Below are positions 25,785 through 33,985 of a stretch of 64,000 nucleotides of DNA, in pieces (position 1 is the first letter of the stretch; every line of letters begins with the position of its first letter). The notes beneath the pieces are model-generated. The model worked only from the letters and a program-made list of their open reading frames with translations. It did not search any database and had not been told where the DNA came from. The stretch spans positions 45,476 to 109,475 of the forward strand of contig JAUYQZ010000016.1 in assembly GCA_030695415.1 (NCBI GenBank), written 5' to 3'. This stretch comes from Hylemonella sp. Its GTDB lineage: Bacteria; Pseudomonadota; Gammaproteobacteria; Burkholderiales; Burkholderiaceae_C. The position numbers and the translations under genes are program-made.

Positions 25785-27017
25785 CTACGGCATCCGGCTG
25801 AGTTGCTGGTCGGCCACATCGCCGTTGACCTGGGTCACGCGCAGGCGCACCGGCAGGTGCTGCAGGGCGGGCGCGAGCCACATCTCCACCGTGCTGTCGA
25901 ATTCCTTGCGTGGCAGTCGCTTGATCTGCCTCGCGCGCACGTCGCCCACGGGCAGCGACAGCGTGACTTCATCACCCAGCACAAAACGCCAGATGTCGGC
26001 GTCTCCCGTGCCGGCCACCTGCATCTCAATGATCTTTCCGCTGGTGTAGGCCTCTGGTCTCGCCTGCAACAGCCCGGCGATCTGCAGAAACAGGCTCAGG
26101 CGGTCCTGTGCGCCGGGCAGCAGCACTGCATCGGGCGCGTTGTTGCTGAAGCGGATGCGGTTCTGTTCAGCGTCGAAATGGGCCGCCTTTTCGCTGCGGC
26201 TCTTGTCGGCAAAGCGCTCGGGGCTCAGTCCGGCGGGGCTCACGCGGCCGGTGCTGGTCTGCACCCGGCTGCCCAGCAGGAACACCTTCATTTCCATGCG
26301 GGCGCTGTAGCGTCCGTCGGCCACGGTCCAGTCCAGCGCGCCTTCGGCGTTGTAGCCGATGCCCTTGATGCGGCCCGTCACGGCGTAGTCGAGCCGGGTG
26401 CTGGCGGGGGGCTGAGCCGGTGGCAGGGCACGGGTGTTGACCGGCTGCGCGCGCTTGTTCACCGCAGCAGCGGCCAGCAGCTCGTCATCGGGGGCCGGAG
26501 CTGGTTCGTTGAAGGCCGCCTCCTCGGGCGCTGGCGCAAGCTTGGGGGCGCGTTCGGCGAGTGCCACGGTCTCGGCGGGAGGGGCGTTGGTGTTGTCCGG
26601 CTCCGCGCCCGAGGTGGTCGCATCCACGTCGGGTACTGCTTCGACAACCACCGTTGCTGGTGGGGCCAGGGTCTCGGGTTGCGTTGCGGCGGGCCGGGCC
26701 GGGGCTGCCTTTCGCGGCGCCGGTGGTGTCGCGCGGACCTTGACGGGTAGCGCTGCGGGCGGCGGCACGATCCAGCGCACGGTGCTCACACGCGCCATGG
26801 GAAGGCTGGATGCGGCAGGCGCCGTCGCGGCGATGTCGCTGCGTTCGGTCGGCAATTTCGCTTTCGCTGTGGAATGCACCGTGTCGGTCGCCGCGGCGAC
26901 CCGGGTCGACGACACCGGACCCAGCAGGAGTGCCAGGTGCACGCCCGCCACGGCCACGACCAGCGTGAGCAGGGTGGGCCAGCGCGGCGCCGGGGCTGGC
27001 GGGCGCGCGGGGCTCAT
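25785..27017 (-). CDS. DUF3108 family protein with proline/alanine-rich stalk
   Basis: A 410-residue protein starting at the ATG at 27017, which overlaps the stop of the upstream IclR gene by 4 bases (ATGA). One transmembrane helix near residues 12-35 (LLTLVVAVAGVHLALLLGP) is followed by a Pro/Ala-rich low-complexity region to about residue 215. A C-terminal beta-rich domain (from STRLDYAVTGRIKGIGYNAEG) matches DUF3108, a periplasmic lipocalin-like domain of unknown function. The stalk probably spans the periplasm, a TonB-like layout, but no TonB C-terminal domain is present. Coupling to a regulator of the IclR family is unexplained. Confidence 0.82.
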   Translation of the reverse strand: MSPARPPAPAPRWPTLLTLVVAVAGVHLALLLGPVSSTRVAAATDTVHSTAKAKLPTERSDIAATAPAASSLPMARVSTVRWIVPPPAALPVKVRATPPAPRKAAPARPAATQPETLAPPATVVVEAVPDVDATTSGAEPDNTNAPPAETVALAERAPKLAPAPEEAAFNEPAPAPDDELLAAAAVNKRAQPVNTRALPPAQPPASTRLDYAVTGRIKGIGYNAEGALDWTVADGRYSARMEMKVFLLGSRVQTSTGRVSPAGLSPERFADKSRSEKAAHFDAEQNRIRFSNNAPDAVLLPGAQDRLSLFLQIAGLLQARPEAYTSGKIIEMQVAGTGDADIWRFVLGDEVTLSLPVGDVRARQIKRLPRKEFDSTVEMWLAPALQHLPVRLRVTQVNGDVADQQLSRMP

Positions 27018-27895
27018 GGGCTCTTCGCGGGCGGGCGGTGGCCGAGATCGGCGCTGAGCTGGTGGGCGCTGCGCAGCACGGCGGCCGCCGGTGCGCTTGT
27101 CCATTCGGTGTCCAGCGTGGCCACCGAGCCCAACACCACCAGACCCAGCGCCAGGCGGCCCTGCGCGTCGAACACGGGCGCACAGAAGCCGCCCACGCCG
27201 GGCAGCAGGCTGTGCACCACACGCGCCAGGCCCCGCTGGCGCGTCTCGTTCATCAACGCCTGCACCTCTTGCAGGCTGTGCGGCACATCCACCAGCGCCA
27301 GGCCGCTGCGCGGGAGTTTCTTCAGGCGGGCCAGCTCATCGCGCACCATGGGGCCGATGCGCTGCGCGTCACGTCCCTCGCTGCCCATGAAGGCGGCAAA
27401 ACAGCGGCCGGTGGCCGAGGTGAGCAGCGGCATCACGTCGCCCAGGCGCAGCGTGACGGGAACGGTTTGTGGTGCTTCGATCCAGTGCACCATGGTCGGG
27501 CCCTGGTTGCCCCACACCGCAATGGCCAGGGTGTGGCCGGTCTCGGCGATGAGTGCATCCATGCGTTCGCGGGCAAGCTTCACCGCATCAATGCGCGACA
27601 AGCTGGCCAGGCCCAGGCGCAGCGCGGCGGGGCCGAGGTCGTAGCGCGTGCTCACGGGGTCCTGCACCACGAGGCCCATGCGCTGGAAGCTCACGAGGTA
27701 GCGGTGTGCCTTGGCGGCACTCATGCCGGCCGCGGCAGCCAGGTCGCGCAGCATCAGCGCGCCCGGCGCCTCCGACAATGCGTTCAGCAACTCGAAGCCC
27801 ACTTCCACCGACTGGATGCCGGCGCGTTGCGGCTCGTCCTCGTCCGTTTCCGGGGCGATGGGCAGAAGGGAGGCGTTGCGTTGGGCTGTGGACAT
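27014..27895 (-). CDS. IclR-family transcriptional regulator
   Basis: A 293-residue regulator. The ATG at 27895 is chosen; another ATG 21 codons upstream is possible. The N-terminal winged helix (SVEVGFELLNALSEAPGALMLRDLAAAAGMSAAKAHRYLVSFQRMGLV) is followed by the IclR ligand-binding domain with GPTMVHWIEA, SATGRCFAAF and a C-terminal region containing GGFCAPVFDAQGRLALGL. It is divergent from the FAH-family enzyme gene at 28084 across 188 bp, so by family habit it probably controls that gene and responds to an aromatic or organic acid (inference). Its stop overlaps the start of the DUF3108 gene. Confidence 0.92.
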   Translation of the reverse strand: MSTAQRNASLLPIAPETDEDEPQRAGIQSVEVGFELLNALSEAPGALMLRDLAAAAGMSAAKAHRYLVSFQRMGLVVQDPVSTRYDLGPAALRLGLASLSRIDAVKLARERMDALIAETGHTLAIAVWGNQGPTMVHWIEAPQTVPVTLRLGDVMPLLTSATGRCFAAFMGSEGRDAQRIGPMVRDELARLKKLPRSGLALVDVPHSLQEVQALMNETRQRGLARVVHSLLPGVGGFCAPVFDAQGRLALGLVVLGSVATLDTEWTSAPAAAVLRSAHQLSADLGHRPPAKSP

Positions 27896-28083
27896 GGGGC
27901 GGCGTTGAACGGGTAGGACGGTCGGCGGACAAACAGGTTCAACGCAATATGCGTTCACTCACCCAGATTTCCGGGTCATCGCCTAGAATCCTGTCTTTAC
28001 GAATAGGTTAATCGATTTCACTAAACGTAACTCGTGGGCGTCAGCATCGGCGCAATCATCAACGCAACCAGCAGGAGACTCTC

Positions 28084-29094
28084 TTGAAACTCGCCACCTA
28101 CAAAGACGGCTCACGCGACGGACAGCTCGTTGTGGTCTCGCGCGACCTGAGCACGGCGCATTATGCGACCGGCATTGCGCACAAACTGCAGCAGGCGCTG
28201 GACGACTGGAACTTCATCAGTCCGCAGTTGCACGACCTGTACGTCACTCTCAACCAGGGCAAGGCGCGCCACGCGTTCCCGTTCGATCCCGCCATGTGCA
28301 TGGCCCCGTTGCCCCGCGCCTACCAGTGGGCCGATGGCTCGGCCTACATCAACCACGTGGAGCTGGTGCGCGCGGCGCGCAGCAGCGAGGTGCCGCAGTC
28401 TTTCTACGCCGACCCGCTGATGTACCAGGGTGGCAGCGACGACTTCATCGGGCCCACCGACGACGTGATGGTGCCGAGTGAGGACTTCGGTATCGACTTT
28501 GAAGCCGAGATCGCGGTGGTCACCGGCGACGTGCCCATGAGCGCCACGCCCGAGCAGGCGCTGGACGGCATTCGCTTGCTGATGCTGGCCAACGACGTGT
28601 CGCTGCGCAACCTGATCCCGGCCGAGTTGGCCAAGGGTTTTGGCTTCTTCCAGAGCAAGCCGGCCACCGCGTTCAGCCCGGTGGCGATCACGCCCGACGA
28701 ACTGGGCGACGCCTGGCAGGGCGGGCGGGTGCACCTCACGCTGCAAAGCACCTGGAACGGCCGCAAGGTCGGTATGTGCGAAGCCGGCCCCGAGATGACC
28801 TTCCACTTCGGGCAATTGATCGCCCACATCTGCAAGACGCGCAATGTGCGCGCCGGCTCCATCGTGGGCAGCGGAACGGTGAGCAACAAGAGCGTGGAAG
28901 TGGACGGCCGCAAGGAGTGGCCCAAGGGCTACAGCTGCATCGCCGAGAAGCGCGCGATCGAAACCATCCTGGACGGCCAGCCCTCCACCGCATTCATGAA
29001 ATTCGGCGACACCATCCGCATCGAGATGAAGGGGCGCGACGGGCAGTCTGTCTTTGGCGCCATCGAGCAGAAGGTTGTACCGCTCGTCCGCTGA
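28084..29094 (+). CDS. fumarylacetoacetate hydrolase family protein (long form)
   Basis: A 336-residue enzyme of the FAH superfamily. The start is a TTG at 28084 with AGGAGA 6 bases upstream; no ATG fits. The metal-binding acidic residues are in DFEAEIAVVTGD, typical of FAH enzymes that cleave C-C bonds or hydrate dienoates in aromatic degradation. Further family blocks are LANDVSLRNLIPAELAKGFGFFQSKP and VRAGSIVGSGTVSNK. Proteins of this size act as fumarylacetoacetases or as related hydrolases/decarboxylases. It is divergent from an IclR regulator, a common catabolic arrangement. The substrate is not determinable. Confidence 0.9.
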   Translation: MKLATYKDGSRDGQLVVVSRDLSTAHYATGIAHKLQQALDDWNFISPQLHDLYVTLNQGKARHAFPFDPAMCMAPLPRAYQWADGSAYINHVELVRAARSSEVPQSFYADPLMYQGGSDDFIGPTDDVMVPSEDFGIDFEAEIAVVTGDVPMSATPEQALDGIRLLMLANDVSLRNLIPAELAKGFGFFQSKPATAFSPVAITPDELGDAWQGGRVHLTLQSTWNGRKVGMCEAGPEMTFHFGQLIAHICKTRNVRAGSIVGSGTVSNKSVEVDGRKEWPKGYSCIAEKRAIETILDGQPSTAFMKFGDTIRIEMKGRDGQSVFGAIEQKVVPLVR

Positions 29095-29219
29095 AAGGCG
29101 CCGTTCAGCCCCCGCGACACCACACCGGCCGGGGTATTGATTGCAATCCACGCGCCTTTAGGTAAATTGGTCGTCACTTAACTTACTTAAATACACCGAC
29201 TCAGTCTGGAGGTGGCGTC

Positions 29220-30416
29220 GTGGTGCATTCAAACGGAATTTTCATGAAACTGGCCCTTGGGGCCATGGCCTTGTCGGCCGCGCTGGCCAGCGCGCAGCCG
29301 CAGGTGAGCCCGCTCAAGGTCCTGATCAATCCCGGTGACAGCGCCGAGCAGTCGCGCGTGACCGTCTACGGCGCCTGGAAGACGGCCCTGGAGCAAGCCC
29401 TGCGCAAGGAGCGCATCGCCAGCGCCACCATGTCGCTCTCCAACGACGCCACGGCCGACCTGGGCGCAACGCGCTCCCGCATCCAGGACATCTTTGTCGC
29501 TCCGGCGCACGTCATCGGCAGTGCCCTGCGTTACGGCTACACCCCGGTACTGGGCCTGGAGCGGCCGGTTCAGGCCGTGCTGGTGGCGCCCCAGGCCAGT
29601 CCGGTGAGCAGCCTGGCCCAGGCCGCAGGCAAGCGCCTGGGCCTGCCCATGCAGGACAGCGTGGTGACCTACCTGCTGCGTGGCGAGGTCAATGCCGCCA
29701 ACACCACCATCAAGAAACACTTCGGGGCTCTCTATGAAACGCGTTACCAGGACGCCCTGCTGCCCTGCCTGCAGCTGCAGCGTTGCGACCTGGTGGCGGT
29801 GGAACGCTCCGTTTTCGAGCGCTGGGTCGCGGCGGGCGAGCCGCTCAAGATCGTGCTGGAGTCCAAGCCGGTCCCCGGCTTGAGCGTGGCCATCCGTGAC
29901 GGTGCGCGCCCCAGCGTGGCGGCACTGGACGCTGCCTTGACAGAGGCGCTGGCGGGCAATAGCGTGGTGAAGGCCGACAAGGTCATCTCCCTGCACGCAG
30001 CGGATTTCGACTACGTGGCCACGCTGGGCTATTTCACCCCACGCGACTTGCCGGGTGCCCAGGTGGTGGACCCCGCCGCCGTGGCGCAGTTGCTGCAGGG
30101 TGGGGCCGTTTACATCGACACCCGCACCGATGCCGAGTTCAAGGCCGGTCGCGTCCCGGGTTCGAAGCTCGTGCCCTATGGGGAGAAAAGCCCCAAGGAG
30201 GCAGATTTCGATCCGAAGCTGGACCAGTTCGATCTGTCCAAGCTCCCGCAGGAGCGCGATGCCGTACTGATCTTTGCCTGCAACGGGGCTGAATGCTGGA
30301 AAAGCTTCAAGGCCAGCCACGCTGCGCTCAAAGCGGGCTACAAGCGGGTGTACTGGTTCCGCGGCGGTTTGCCCGCGTGGCGTGCCGCCGGGCTGAAGAC
30401 CGAAGCCGGCGCCTGA
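29220..30416 (+). CDS. periplasmic PhnD-like binding protein fused to a rhodanese domain
   Basis: A 398-residue protein. The GTG at 29220 follows GGAGG with a 7-base gap; an ATG at 29244 lacks such a site. A signal peptide (ending LASA) precedes a binding-protein region of about 240 residues resembling PhnD-type phosphonate/phosphate binding proteins (LKVLINPGDSAEQSR, DIFVAPAHVIGSALRYG, then RDGARPSVAALDAALTEAL). From about residue 275 a rhodanese domain follows (GGAVYIDTRTDAEFKAGRVPGS), with the active-site loop beginning at Cys in FACNGAECWKS and ending YWFRGGLPAWRAAG. Exported rhodaneses handle sulfur transfer or thiosulfate. The fusion suggests a ligand-sensing sulfur-transfer protein, by inference. 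A very strong terminator follows. Confidence 0.85.
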   Translation: MVHSNGIFMKLALGAMALSAALASAQPQVSPLKVLINPGDSAEQSRVTVYGAWKTALEQALRKERIASATMSLSNDATADLGATRSRIQDIFVAPAHVIGSALRYGYTPVLGLERPVQAVLVAPQASPVSSLAQAAGKRLGLPMQDSVVTYLLRGEVNAANTTIKKHFGALYETRYQDALLPCLQLQRCDLVAVERSVFERWVAAGEPLKIVLESKPVPGLSVAIRDGARPSVAALDAALTEALAGNSVVKADKVISLHAADFDYVATLGYFTPRDLPGAQVVDPAAVAQLLQGGAVYIDTRTDAEFKAGRVPGSKLVPYGEKSPKEADFDPKLDQFDLSKLPQERDAVLIFACNGAECWKSFKASHAALKAGYKRVYWFRGGLPAWRAAGLKTEAGA

Positions 30417-30434
30417 GCGTCGGAGCGTCAGAAC

Positions 30435-30476
30435 GAAGAAGGGGGGCCGGGTGCAAACACCCGGCCCCCCTTCTTC
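30435..30476. terminator. bidirectional intrinsic terminator, 19-bp perfect stem
   Basis: A perfectly paired 19-bp stem (30435-30453 with 30458-30476) closes on the 4-base loop CAAA. It lies between the convergent rhodanese-fusion gene (stop 30416) and the gene ending at 30497, so it can end transcription from both sides. The GAAGAA/TTCTTC ends supply short A/T-richer tracts. Confidence 0.8.
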
Positions 30477-30496
30477 ATGCCAGACGGCGCAGCCGC

Positions 30497-30934
30497 TCAG
30501 GCCTGGCCTTGCATCTTGTCGTGCTTGAGGAAGTACTGCTTGGCCATGGCCACCAACTGGCCATCGCTCGGGTGGTCGCTGCTGATGACGCCCACGATGG
30601 CCTTGTCGATGTCCTTGTCATGACGCTCGCAATGCGCCTTGAACTCGTCCTTGGCCTGGGCCGGGCCGGTCACCAGAATCTCATGCACACCCTTGAGGGC
30701 CTCGGCGATCGAGTGATAGTAGGCCTCGTCATGGGAAGCATGGCCGCCCGCCGGGCTGTGGTGGCCACTGGCAGCGTCGCCGCGGCCCGAGCCCTGGTGC
30801 GAGCCCGTGTGGCCGCCGGTGGCCTTGTGATGGCTGCGCGACTTGATCTTCTGCGCGGCGATGTGCTCGCGATCGAACAGGATGACGTGGGCTTCGGAGC
30901 GGTCGAGCCAGACGATGGCGTGGAAGGTGGGCAT
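30497..30934 (-). CDS. eRF1-like 'translational machinery' family protein
   Basis: A 145-residue soluble protein. It opens with PTFHAIVWLDRSEAHVILFD and closes with HEILVTGPAQAKDEFKAHCERHDKDI and a short acidic-basic tail, matching the bacterial family distantly related to eRF1/Pelota domains that NCBI often names translational machinery protein. A His/Gly/Ser-rich linker (about residues 35-68) sits inside. It is 44 bp downstream of the DksA-type gene and probably shares its promoter. Homologues are often associated with stress or anoxic regulons, but no function is proven. Confidence 0.7.
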   Translation of the reverse strand: MPTFHAIVWLDRSEAHVILFDREHIAAQKIKSRSHHKATGGHTGSHQGSGRGDAASGHHSPAGGHASHDEAYYHSIAEALKGVHEILVTGPAQAKDEFKAHCERHDKDIDKAIVGVISSDHPSDGQLVAMAKQYFLKHDKMQGQA

Positions 30935-30978
30935 GGTGTCTTCTTTCTAGGGGTCGTGAAAAGTTAGGGGCTGGTGCT

Positions 30979-31350
30979 TCAGCCGCGCCGGCCGTGTTCG
31001 GACTTGTCCTGGCAGGCAATGCAACGTGAGGTCTCAGGCGCGGCGTGCAGGCGCGCGGCGGGAATGTCCACGCCGCAGTCGGTGCAAACGCCATAGCTGC
31101 CGGTCTCGATGCGCTTGAGCGCGGCATCCACGGCATCCAGCTCGGCGCTCTCGCGCGCGTCGAGCGTGAACTCCAACTCGCGCTCGGTAGACATCTGGGC
31201 GCTCGAATCTTCCTTCTGCCCGCCAAAGTGCTCGGCCGAAGCCTGTGCGCGGCCCACCGGGCCACCGCGCAGGCTCGCCAACTGCGCCAGCAGGGAAGCG
31301 CGCTGTTCCAGCAACTGCTTCTTGAAGGGGGCGGTGATCTGGGTGCTCAT
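30979..31350 (-). CDS. DksA/TraR-family C4 zinc-finger protein
   Basis: A 123-residue protein with an N-terminal helical coiled-coil stretch and a C-terminal zinc finger CTDC-x17-CIAC, the C4 arrangement of DksA/TraR. The family binds the secondary channel of RNA polymerase and modulates promoters, in true DksA together with ppGpp. It is shorter than E. coli DksA (151 residues) and closer to secondary DksA-like proteins. An FNR/ANR-like palindrome lies about 60 bp upstream of its start codon, so induction under low oxygen is plausible. Confidence 0.88.
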   Translation of the reverse strand: MSTQITAPFKKQLLEQRASLLAQLASLRGGPVGRAQASAEHFGGQKEDSSAQMSTERELEFTLDARESAELDAVDAALKRIETGSYGVCTDCGVDIPAARLHAAPETSRCIACQDKSEHGRRG

Positions 31351-31404
31351 ATCAAACTCTCCATCTGTATGTATCTATCATGCGCTTCCCATGCGCGAAC
31401 GTCT

Positions 31405-31418
31405 TTGACACAGGTCAA
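31405..31418. promoter_or_regulatory. candidate FNR/ANR-type box TTGAC-N4-GTCAA
   Basis: A perfect inverted repeat TTGACACAGGTCAA, close to the FNR/ANR consensus TTGAT-N4-ATCAA. It lies in the 105-bp divergent interval between the DksA-type gene (start 31350) and the DUF2946-type gene (start 31456). Its centre is about 61 bases before the DksA start codon and 44 before the other, compatible with activation of the former. Binding is not shown. Confidence 0.5.
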
Positions 31419-31455
31419 GGGGGTGTCGACGTCGGGCTGGGCCTTGTGGGGGATA

Positions 31456-31821
31456 ATGAAAACCATGCAGACCCTGCGCCACGCTCGTTTCCTCGCCCGC
31501 CTCGTGCTGGTGTGGTTTGCGCTGGCGCTCGGCGTGGCCATCGCCTCGCCCCTGGTGAACCCGCAGTCCATCGAACTGGTCTGCGCCAGCGGCGGGGCCA
31601 TGAAGCTGATCGTCAAGAGCGATGACGGCAGCCAGGCCACATCCAGTCATACGCTGGACTGCCCCCTGTGTGCCACGGTCGGCGCCCCGCCGCCTCTGGC
31701 CCAGCCGAAGCTCTCTGTACCTTCGGCCGTGGCGCAAGCCTTGCGCCCGACCCCTGCGGCGTACATCGTCGCCCGCACCGCGGCACCGCTGCCGCCGCGC
31801 GGCCCCCCCGCACTCTCCTGA
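31456..31821 (+). CDS. DUF2946-like small membrane or periplasmic protein
   Basis: A 121-residue protein. The ATG at 31456 is close behind a GGGGGGA stretch; a second ATG is three codons further on. It has an N-terminal signal or anchor helix (FLARLVLVWFALALGVAIASP), a Cys-containing region LVCASGGAMKLIV and a CPLC motif (SHTLDCPLCATVG). The layout fits DUF2946-type proteins, which often sit beside copper or TonB-dependent receptor genes; the CPLC pair may bind metal (inference). Here it leads a rightward group with a DsrE-like protein and a PCu(A)C copper chaperone. Confidence 0.72.
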   Translation: MKTMQTLRHARFLARLVLVWFALALGVAIASPLVNPQSIELVCASGGAMKLIVKSDDGSQATSSHTLDCPLCATVGAPPPLAQPKLSVPSAVAQALRPTPAAYIVARTAAPLPPRGPPALS

Positions 31822-31983
31822 ACCCTCAAGCTCGTGGCGCCTGATGCCTGCCCTTGTGGCTGGGCGGATGGCCGCCCCTGGTTTTTCAGCGGCAGGACTG
31901 CACGCACGATCTGCGCACCTTGCGGCCAGGTCGCCAGTCCGCCGGCCGATTTCGCTTTTCAATCATTTTTCAGAACCACCGGC

Positions 31984-32403
31984 ATGAAGTATTTCCAAAC
32001 CCTGTCTCTCGTACTGGCCCTGTTCATCGGCAGTGGCGTCGCTCCGGCCTGGGCCGCAGACACCGACCCGCTGTTCATCAACCTCACCACCGACGAGCCG
32101 CACCGCGCCGACATGGCCATGAACTTTGGCCTGCATCACCATGAAAACGGCCATCCCCTGACGATCTTTCTCAATGACAAGGCGGTACTGATTGGCGCCC
32201 GCAGCCAGGCCGGCAAGTTCGTCGCACAGCAGAAGATGCTGGCCGAGCTCATGAGCAAAGGCGCCGTGGTGCTGGTCTGCCCCATGTGCATGAAGCACTA
32301 CGGCGTGGTCGAGGCCGACTTGCTGCCGGGCCTGCAGGTCAGCAACCGCAAGCTCTCCGGCGACGCCCTGTTTCGTGACAACACCAAGTCGATGAGCTGG
32401 TAA
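31984..32403 (+). CDS. periplasmic DsrE-family protein
   Basis: A 139-residue protein starting at the ATG at 31984. A signal peptide ends WAADT; the mature part reads DPLFINLTTDEPHRADMAMNFG, then VLIGARSQ and VLVCPMCMKHYGV near the C-terminus, matching the DsrE/DsrF-like fold whose members carry a conserved Cys in that position. The CPMC pair could bind sulfur or copper. Export is unusual for DsrE proteins, most of which are cytoplasmic. It lies 43 bp before the copper chaperone gene, suggesting a shared role in copper or sulfur handling outside the cytoplasm. Confidence 0.8.
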   Translation: MKYFQTLSLVLALFIGSGVAPAWAADTDPLFINLTTDEPHRADMAMNFGLHHHENGHPLTIFLNDKAVLIGARSQAGKFVAQQKMLAELMSKGAVVLVCPMCMKHYGVVEADLLPGLQVSNRKLSGDALFRDNTKSMSW

Positions 32404-32446
32404 GTCGCGATCCATCATTTCACTCTCACCCTGAAAGGAACCCACC

Positions 32447-32926
32447 ATGAAACGTTTCGCTCTCACTGTCGCCAGCCTTGCGCTGGCCTTTGCCGCCCAG
32501 GCCCAGGTTTCCGTCAAGGAGCCCTGGGTGCGCGCCACCGTGTCGCAACAGAAGGCCACCGGCGCCTTCATGCAGATCGTCTCGGCCAAGGACGCCCGAC
32601 TCGTCGAAGCCAGCTCGCCCGTGGCCGGCATCGTCGAGATCCATGAAATGGTCATGGCCCAGGACGTCATGAGAATGCGCGCCATTCCTGGCCTGGAGCT
32701 GCCGGCCGGCAAGGCGGTGGAACTCAAGCCGGGCGGCTACCACGTCATGCTCATGGACCTCAAGGGCCAGGTGAAGGATGGCGACGTGGTGCCGCTGACG
32801 CTGGTGGTCGAAGGCCGCGACGGCAAGCGACAGACGCTGGAGCTCAAGGTGCCGGCGCGCCCGCTCAACGCCATGACCCCGGCTGGCAATATGGGTGGCA
32901 TGGGCCACGGCGGCATGAAGCCCTGA
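32447..32926 (+). CDS. PCu(A)C-family periplasmic copper chaperone
   Basis: A 159-residue protein starting at the ATG at 32447 after GAAAGGA. It has a signal peptide ending AAQA and a cupredoxin-like domain with the complete family copper site H-x10-M-x21-H-x-M: His66, Met77, His99 and Met101. PCu(A)C proteins bind Cu(I) in the periplasm and help assemble the CuA or CuB site of cytochrome oxidases, often with Sco. The C-terminus adds a Met/His-rich tail (NMGGMGHGGMKP) that could bind extra copper. No sco gene is in view. Confidence 0.93.
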   Translation: MKRFALTVASLALAFAAQAQVSVKEPWVRATVSQQKATGAFMQIVSAKDARLVEASSPVAGIVEIHEMVMAQDVMRMRAIPGLELPAGKAVELKPGGYHVMLMDLKGQVKDGDVVPLTLVVEGRDGKRQTLELKVPARPLNAMTPAGNMGGMGHGGMKP

Positions 32927-33017
32927 ACCAGCGCACAAGGGGCGCAAAGGCTACGTGTTTTCCCCATGATGCAGCCCCATGCGAGGGGGAATAATTTCTC
33001 CTGATAGGTCTCCATAG

Positions 33018-33050
33018 CAAGCCGCCCTGTTCGGGCGGCTTGTCTTTTCT
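33018..33050 (+). terminator. intrinsic terminator after the copper chaperone gene
   Basis: A perfect 10-bp stem CAAGCCGCCC/GGGCGGCTTG with a 5-base loop is followed by TCTTTTCTTT. It ends 16 bp before the FAH gene start, so the ribosome site of that gene (CAGGAG, 33055-33060) directly follows the U-tract. Confidence 0.85.
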
Positions 33051-33065
33051 TTCTCAGGAGTTCGA

Positions 33066-33947
33066 ATGAAGCTCGCACGTGTGCAAAAAGACGGTCAGAT
33101 CCACCTGGCCCTGGTCGATGAAGCCAAACAGCAAGTTGCTCTGGTCGGCGGCCCGCTGGCCCAGCATCCCAACCCGGTGCTCAATGTCATCCAGCTCGGC
33201 GTGAGCGCCGCCCAGCTGCAGGCCGCCGTGACGGCGCGCGTGCCGATGGCGCAGGTGAAGTTCATGGCGCCGCTCTCGGCCTTCCTGCGCAATCCTTTCG
33301 CCGTGGGCAAGAACTACCACGACCACGCCATGGAGTTCGACAAGAGCGGCTTCAACGCCACCAGCGGCGGTGCCTCGGCCATCCCCGCTTACCCGCAGAT
33401 CTTTACCAAGGCCACGCTCACCCTCAACGGCCCCACCGACCCCATCCAGTTCAACCCCAAGCACACCCAATCGGTGGACTACGAGGGCGAGATCGGCGTG
33501 GTCATCGGCACCACCTGTCGCAACGTCAGCAAGGCCGACGCGATGAAGCAGGTCTGGGGTTTTGTAGCCACCAACGACGTCACCGCGCGTGACCTGCAGA
33601 AGAACCATGCCCAGTGGTTCCTGGGCAAGTCCCTTGACGGCTTCTGCCCCATCGGCCCCTGGATGACCAGCACCGACGAAGCTCCCGCCGACATGACCAT
33701 GCAGACCTGGGTCAACGGCGAGCAGCGCCAGAACGCCCATATCTCGCAACTGATCTTCGACGTGCCCACCCTGATCGAGCAGATGAGCGCCGCCATGACC
33801 CTGCTGCCCGGCGACATCATCCTCACCGGCACCTCGGTGGGCGTGGGCATCGGCTTCACGCCCCCGAAGTTCCTCAAGCATGGCGACGTGGTGCGCGTGG
33901 CCATCTCCGGTCTCGGCGAACTGAACAACCCTGTCCAGGAGATATGA
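33066..33947 (+). CDS. fumarylacetoacetate hydrolase family protein (short form)
   Basis: A 293-residue FAH-superfamily enzyme; the ATG at 33066 follows CAGGAG. Conserved blocks are FAVGKNYHDHAMEF, the metal-ligand region QSVDYEGEIGVVIG, ATNDVTARDLQK, and LPGDIILTGTSVGVGIG near the C-terminus. This is the common 280-300 residue class with 2-keto-4-pentenoate hydratase or acylpyruvase-like functions. A Bug-type binding protein gene follows 128 bp later, an arrangement often seen in carboxylate catabolic loci. The substrate is unknown. It is a distant paralogue of the enzyme at 28084. Confidence 0.92.
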   Translation: MKLARVQKDGQIHLALVDEAKQQVALVGGPLAQHPNPVLNVIQLGVSAAQLQAAVTARVPMAQVKFMAPLSAFLRNPFAVGKNYHDHAMEFDKSGFNATSGGASAIPAYPQIFTKATLTLNGPTDPIQFNPKHTQSVDYEGEIGVVIGTTCRNVSKADAMKQVWGFVATNDVTARDLQKNHAQWFLGKSLDGFCPIGPWMTSTDEAPADMTMQTWVNGEQRQNAHISQLIFDVPTLIEQMSAAMTLLPGDIILTGTSVGVGIGFTPPKFLKHGDVVRVAISGLGELNNPVQEI

Positions 33948-33985
33948 AACACCCCCAGGCTCCACTCACTACGTTCGCTGCGCCA

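Noticed and set aside
29137..29150. Near-match to an FNR box (TTGAT-N4-ATCCA) upstream of the rhodanese fusion
   Set aside because: One half-site is degenerate and it lies about 76 bases before the start codon; too weak to call.
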